From: Caldicellulosiruptor danielii
GTDB taxonomy: Bacteria; Bacillota; Thermoanaerobacteria; Caldicellulosiruptorales; Caldicellulosiruptoraceae
Reading direction: 5' to 3'
DNA: 64,000 nucleotides
Assembly (NCBI RefSeq): GCF_034343125.1
Contig: NZ_CP139957.1
Coordinates: 2,102,001-2,166,000, forward strand
Part shown: positions 60,553-64,000 of the stretch, piece by piece
How positions within the stretch are numbered: the first letter of the stretch is position 1
Layout: each line of letters starts with the position of its first letter
Made by a program: the position numbers and the translations under genes
The notes under the pieces: model-generated
Seen by the model: the letters and a program-made list of their open reading frames with translations, nothing else
Told to the model about the DNA's origin: nothing
Database searches by the model: none

Positions 60553-61956
60553 TTACAAACCAAGATAGCTTCTGATATCAATCAAAATTTCTTCTAATTT
60601 GTGCTCATCTGGACTTTCACCATAAATTCTTATAAGGTCTTCTGTGCCAGATGGTCTTATCAAAAACCACGAACTATTTTCAAGGATAACCTTTAGACCA
60701 TCTCTTGTCCTGTACTCCAAGCACCTCAAACCTGCCACTTCACTTTTACCGAAATTTTTTATTCTTTCTAAAGCCTCTTCTTTTTTCTGATGAGTTGTTC
60801 TAACATCAATTCTTTTATTATAAAGCTTACCATACTCGGATTCAATGTCCCTTAAAATTTCTTTTGGAGATTTTTGAAGCTTTGCAACCGCCTCAGTAAC
60901 CAGAAGGTCTGCCAAAATCCCATCCTTCTCAGGCACATGCCCTTTTATTGAAAGTCCTCCAGACTCCTCTCCACCGATTAGGCTATCTTCTTTCATCAAA
61001 CATTCTGCAATATATTTAAATCCAACAGGCGTTTCAATACAACGCATATTGTGCTTCTCTGCAATTTTGTCGAGCATAGAAGTTGTTGCAACTGTTCTTG
61101 CAATTGACGATGCTTTCCCGCGCGTTTTTATCAAATAGTCTGCAAGCATAAAGATTACCTCATTCGCTGAAATATACTCTCCATCTGGATTTACAATTCC
61201 AAATCTGTCTGCATCCCCATCTGTTGCAAGACCTAAGTCAAATTTTTCGCTCTTTATAACCTCTAAAAGGTCTTTCATATTCTCCAAATTAGGCTCTGGC
61301 AGATGTCCACCAAAAAGCGGGTCGCGCCAATTATTGATTACCTTCACTTCACATCCAAGCCTCTTGAGCACTTCATCAATATACCCTATTCCACAGCCAT
61401 GCATAGGATTTACAAGAACTTTCAAAGTTTTTCTTTCAAATGCATTTTTATCTATTAAATTCAAAATATCATTTATATACTCTTCCTTGTGGTCAAAGTA
61501 CTCAATGAGCTTCTCGTCAGGATTTAAACTGCCAAGTCCTTCTTTTTGAATTCTTTCCACGTTTTTCACTATCCTATCTGTAATTTGTGTGTTGGCAGGT
61601 CCGCCATAGTGTGGAATAAACTTTATTCCGTTGTAGTAATATGGGTTGTGACTTGCTGTTATCATTATTGCTCCGCTTATACCTTTTTTAACAACAGCAT
61701 GTGCTAAAGCTGGTGTTGGAATTGGCTGTTTTGAAAGAAGAACGTGTATCGCATTGCTACTTAGAACCTCGGCACATACCTTTGCAAAATTTTCTGAGTG
61801 AAATCTATAGTCATAGCCAACCATTATTGTCGGGTTTTCGTAGTTTTCTAAAACATATTCAGATATTGCCTGAGCAACAACTTTTACATTCTCAAAAGTA
61901 AAATCGTCTGCTATAATTCCTCTCCAGCCATCTGTTCCAAATGTGATCTTTCTCAT
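60553..61956 (-). CDS. Phosphoglucomutase/phosphomannomutase family enzyme
   Basis: 467 residues from the ATG at 61954-61956 (GGAGGAGGG upstream; the open frame further upstream overlaps a promoter-like AT region). FGTDGWRGI opening, ITASHNPYYYNG (phospho-serine loop), ATDGDADRFG (Mg2+ loop), GGEESGGL (sugar loop) and RPSGTEDLIRIYGE (phosphate loop). Interconverts hexose 1- and 6-phosphates; specificity (glucose, mannose or glucosamine) not decidable here. Confidence 0.95.
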   Translation of the reverse strand: MRKITFGTDGWRGIIADDFTFENVKVVAQAISEYVLENYENPTIMVGYDYRFHSENFAKVCAEVLSSNAIHVLLSKQPIPTPALAHAVVKKGISGAIMITASHNPYYYNGIKFIPHYGGPANTQITDRIVKNVERIQKEGLGSLNPDEKLIEYFDHKEEYINDILNLIDKNAFERKTLKVLVNPMHGCGIGYIDEVLKRLGCEVKVINNWRDPLFGGHLPEPNLENMKDLLEVIKSEKFDLGLATDGDADRFGIVNPDGEYISANEVIFMLADYLIKTRGKASSIARTVATTSMLDKIAEKHNMRCIETPVGFKYIAECLMKEDSLIGGEESGGLSIKGHVPEKDGILADLLVTEAVAKLQKSPKEILRDIESEYGKLYNKRIDVRTTHQKKEEALERIKNFGKSEVAGLRCLEYRTRDGLKVILENSSWFLIRPSGTEDLIRIYGESPDEHKLEEILIDIRSYLGL

Positions 61957-62032
61957 CTTTTTTACCCTCCTCCAAAAAAGATTGGACAAATATATTATAA
62001 TATAGTCTGAAATTTTTACAATAAACAAAAAA

Positions 62033-62065
62033 GATGACCGGACAGAAAGTGGACTTCCGGCCATC
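62033..62065 (-). terminator. Intrinsic terminator after sigH
   Basis: A stem GATGACCGG / CCGGCCATC with one G-T pair and extra A/T pairs, then TTTTTTGTTTATT on the minus strand. Confidence 0.8.
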
Positions 62066-62074
62066 CTTCTTTGT

Positions 62075-62710
62075 TCATTTGTCAGCTGGAGCCAAGTACT
62101 TTTCAATCTTCTTTTTAACTCTTTGTAGTGCATTGTCAATTGACTTTACATCCTTGTGAATCATATCAGCAATCTCCTGATAACTCCTTCCTTCAAGGTA
62201 AAGGCTCAAAACTTTTAGTTCAAAAGGAGAAAGACATTCAGTAATGACATTTATAGCGTTTTCAAGCTCCTCTTTTGTAATCATAACCTCTTCGGGGTCA
62301 GAAATGAATGTGTCTGCTAACGTATCAATAAGTGTCCTTTCGTCATTTTCTTCGTACACAGGCTTGTTAAGTGATATGTAGGTGTTAAGAGGAATATGTT
62401 TTTGCCTACTGGCAGTTTTGATTGCAGTTATCATCTGGCGTGTAATGCACATCTCTGCAAACAATCTAAACGAAGGATATTTTGTCTCATCAAAATCACG
62501 CACAGCTTTAAACAGACCTATCATGCCCTCTTGATAGATATCCTCCTTGTCTGCTCCAATCAAAAAGTACATCCTGCACTTTGCCTTCACAAAATTTTGA
62601 TACCTGGAAAGAAGCTCCTCAAGAGCTTCCTTTACTCCTTCTCTTGAATATTTCACTAATTCTTCATCTGAGCACTCTTTAAAATTCAAAAGCCATTTTT
62701 GCAATGTCAA
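62075..62710 (-). CDS. sigH: Sigma factor SigH (sigma-30)
   Basis: 211 residues from a TTG start with AAGGAGG 9 nt upstream. Region 2: DKEDIYQEGMIGLFKAVRDFDETKYPSFRLFAEMCITRQM. Region 4: CLSPFELKVLSLYLEGRSYQEIADMIHKDVKSIDNALQRVKKKI. This matches SigH of Bacillus and Clostridia, which drives transition-phase and early sporulation genes. The order rlmB-NYN-sigH is the conserved Firmicutes arrangement. Confidence 0.93.
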   Translation of the reverse strand: MTLQKWLLNFKECSDEELVKYSREGVKEALEELLSRYQNFVKAKCRMYFLIGADKEDIYQEGMIGLFKAVRDFDETKYPSFRLFAEMCITRQMITAIKTASRQKHIPLNTYISLNKPVYEENDERTLIDTLADTFISDPEEVMITKEELENAINVITECLSPFELKVLSLYLEGRSYQEIADMIHKDVKSIDNALQRVKKKIEKYLAPADK

Positions 62711-62802
62711 GGCAATATGCCTCCTTAAGTTTTTAAGCCTTGTGTAAAAATAAAAAAACTATCAAAAATAATTATATATTATTGCTAAAGTTTCTTTCAA
62801 GG

Positions 62803-63300
62803 TCATTCCAGGTTTTTTTTGAACTTCTCCAATTTTTGAATCACCTCATCTTCTAAAGCATCTTCCAATCTATCACTTGAATGCTTCTTTTCTTTTTCTT
62901 TCTTTTCAATTTCTTTTCTATAGTGCTCTATTTCGTATATAAGTTCCCTTGGAGGTATTCTCAAAGCACCATCTCCAAGGATTATGAGCTGTTCTAAATA
63001 GTCTGAGGTTACAACACCAATCTTCTCGTTTTTGCTATTCTTGTAAACATACTGTTCTATGTAGTTGTCAGCTGTTTCACCTTCTTTTGTAAATATTACC
63101 TCTACATTACTGAAGGTCTCTTTTTTCCGCATTGCTCCTTTAACCAAGTGTGAATCAAACACAATGGTAATTTTATACCCTTTGTATCCAGAAAAATCTG
63201 CTAAAATATCAATTAACTTTTTCCGTGCACTGTCCAAATCATCTTCAGCAATTTTCCTTAATATTTCCCATGCATTTATAAAGTTATATCCATCAACCAT
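62803..63300 (-). CDS. NYN-domain RNA-binding protein (YacP-like)
   Basis: 165 residues from the ATG at 63298-63300 (GGTG 6 nt upstream; a GTG 9 bp earlier is possible). PIN/NYN nuclease fold: LMVDGYNFINAW, ITIVFDSHLVKG, EGETADNYIEQYV, IGVVTSDYLEQ, with the acidic residues of the family. C-terminal charged helix. YacP (Rae1) of B. subtilis is a ribosome-associated mRNA nuclease. Overlaps the rlmB stop. Confidence 0.9.
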   Translation of the reverse strand: MVDGYNFINAWEILRKIAEDDLDSARKKLIDILADFSGYKGYKITIVFDSHLVKGAMRKKETFSNVEVIFTKEGETADNYIEQYVYKNSKNEKIGVVTSDYLEQLIILGDGALRIPPRELIYEIEHYRKEIEKKEKEKKHSSDRLEDALEDEVIQKLEKFKKNLE

Positions 63301-64000
63301 CAAGTGCACCTTTGATTTCTCCTTCTTTGATTCTTTGTTTTAAAACCTCAAAAAATATGATACCGGCCGCAACAGACGCATTAAACGAACTGATATATCC
63401 TTTTTGGGGAATTTTTATCAAAAAATCAGCTCCTTCTTTCACAAGCCTGGAAATACCTTTTCCCTCAGAACCTATCACAATACAAGTTGGAATAGTAAAA
63501 TCACACTCATAGACAGGTTTCGGACTATTTGCATCTGCAGCAAACACCCATATGCCCTTCTCTTTCAGCTCCTCAATAGTCCTTCTTAAGTTAACAACCC
63601 TTGCAATCTTCATATACTCAACAGCACCTGCAGAAGCTTTTTCAACAGCTGGTGTCACAGGACTTGAATTTCTTGCTTCAATCACAATTCCATGCGCTCC
63701 ACACAAATGTGCAGACCTTATTATAGACCCAAAGTTCTGTGGATCGGTTATACCATCAAGCAAAACTAAAAAAGGCGTCTCTCCTCTCTGCTTTGCTTCA
63801 AACAAGATGTCATCTGTATCGCAATATTCAAACTCCCGCGCAATGGCAATGACTCCTTGTGGATTTTTTGTTTGCGCCATTTTATTTATTTTATTTTTAT
63901 CAACAAATTTTACCACTACCCCATTTTGTCTGCAAAGGTCTATTATATAGGCAGTTTCTTTATCTTTTGCTGAATTTGAAATATACACTTCCGTTATTTT
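63293..64000 (-). CDS. rlmB: 23S rRNA (guanosine-2'-O-)-methyltransferase, 5' end off window
   Basis: 236 residues seen, with the start beyond 64000. SpoU/TrmH-type knot: LLDGITDPQNFGSIIRSAHLCG (motif 1), CIVIGSEGKGISRLV (motif 2), IKIPQKGYISSFNASVAAGI (motif 3). Methylates G2251 of 23S rRNA in E. coli terms. First of the rlmB-yacP-sigH cluster. Confidence 0.93.
   Translation of the reverse strand, partial: KITEVYISNSAKDKETAYIIDLCRQNGVVVKFVDKNKINKMAQTKNPQGVIAIAREFEYCDTDDILFEAKQRGETPFLVLLDGITDPQNFGSIIRSAHLCGAHGIVIEARNSSPVTPAVEKASAGAVEYMKIARVVNLRRTIEELKEKGIWVFAADANSPKPVYECDFTIPTCIVIGSEGKGISRLVKEGADFLIKIPQKGYISSFNASVAAGIIFFEVLKQRIKEGEIKGALDG

Overview
The window is AT-rich DNA with Firmicutes-style Shine-Dalgarno sites, many TTG/GTG starts and the order rlmB-yacP(NYN)-sigH at its right edge. 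A GH11 xylanase with a CBM36 remnant, a GH4 galacturonidase-like enzyme and an lpl-type oligosaccharide importer suggest a plant-biomass-degrading, probably thermophilic anaerobe of the Caldicellulosiruptor type. The genus is inferred from gene content; no rRNA is present.

Region 1 (1-20375) is the right part of an integrative and conjugative element (ICE). A long leftward gene series carries a VirD4-type coupling protein, VirB4 ATPase, PrgI, a VirB6-like channel protein, VirB2-like pilins, a ParM/ParR segregation pair, a replication-initiator-like wHTH protein with iteron-like repeats inside its gene, a membrane protein with a JAMM-like motif, and cargo (radical SAM, S1-domain protein). AGCC/GGCT hairpins punctuate the series. 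At the right end, an XRE repressor, an ImmA-type metalloprotease and a tyrosine integrase are transcribed rightward, as in the control module of ICEBs1. The relaxase and the left end lie outside the window.

Region 2 (20323-34359) is a second element of about 14 kb. It is bounded by perfect 53-bp copies of the 3' part of a tRNA-Arg(ACG) gene, so two elements sit in tandem at one attachment site. It has its own integrase, an XRE repressor facing an excisionase-like gene across a promoter with repeated operators, a DnaG/DUF927-type primase-helicase followed by an iteron cluster (probable origin), small genes, a protein resembling a phage terminase small subunit, a sigma-factor-like protein, and HicAB and HigBA toxin-antitoxin pairs. 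There are no capsid, tail or conjugation genes. This plan matches phage-inducible chromosomal islands (phage satellites) and is the most interesting system here.

Region 3 (34358-53000) is chromosome in decay. It holds a frameshifted acetyltransferase, nested insertion-sequence remnants, a matrixin-like protease with a stop after its signal peptide, a GH11 xylanase cut off from a ruined CBM36, and an lpl-type operon in which two binding proteins, one permease and the membrane AraC regulator are broken, mostly in A/T runs. The GH4 enzyme, one permease (LplB-like), tRNA-Trp and a few others are intact.

Region 4 (53100-64000) is intact leftward housekeeping DNA: an FMN glutamate-synthase-like protein, a PaaK/CapK adenylate-forming enzyme, argS, a DUF1934 protein, murI, ddl, a phosphohexomutase, sigH, a NYN-domain gene and rlmB.
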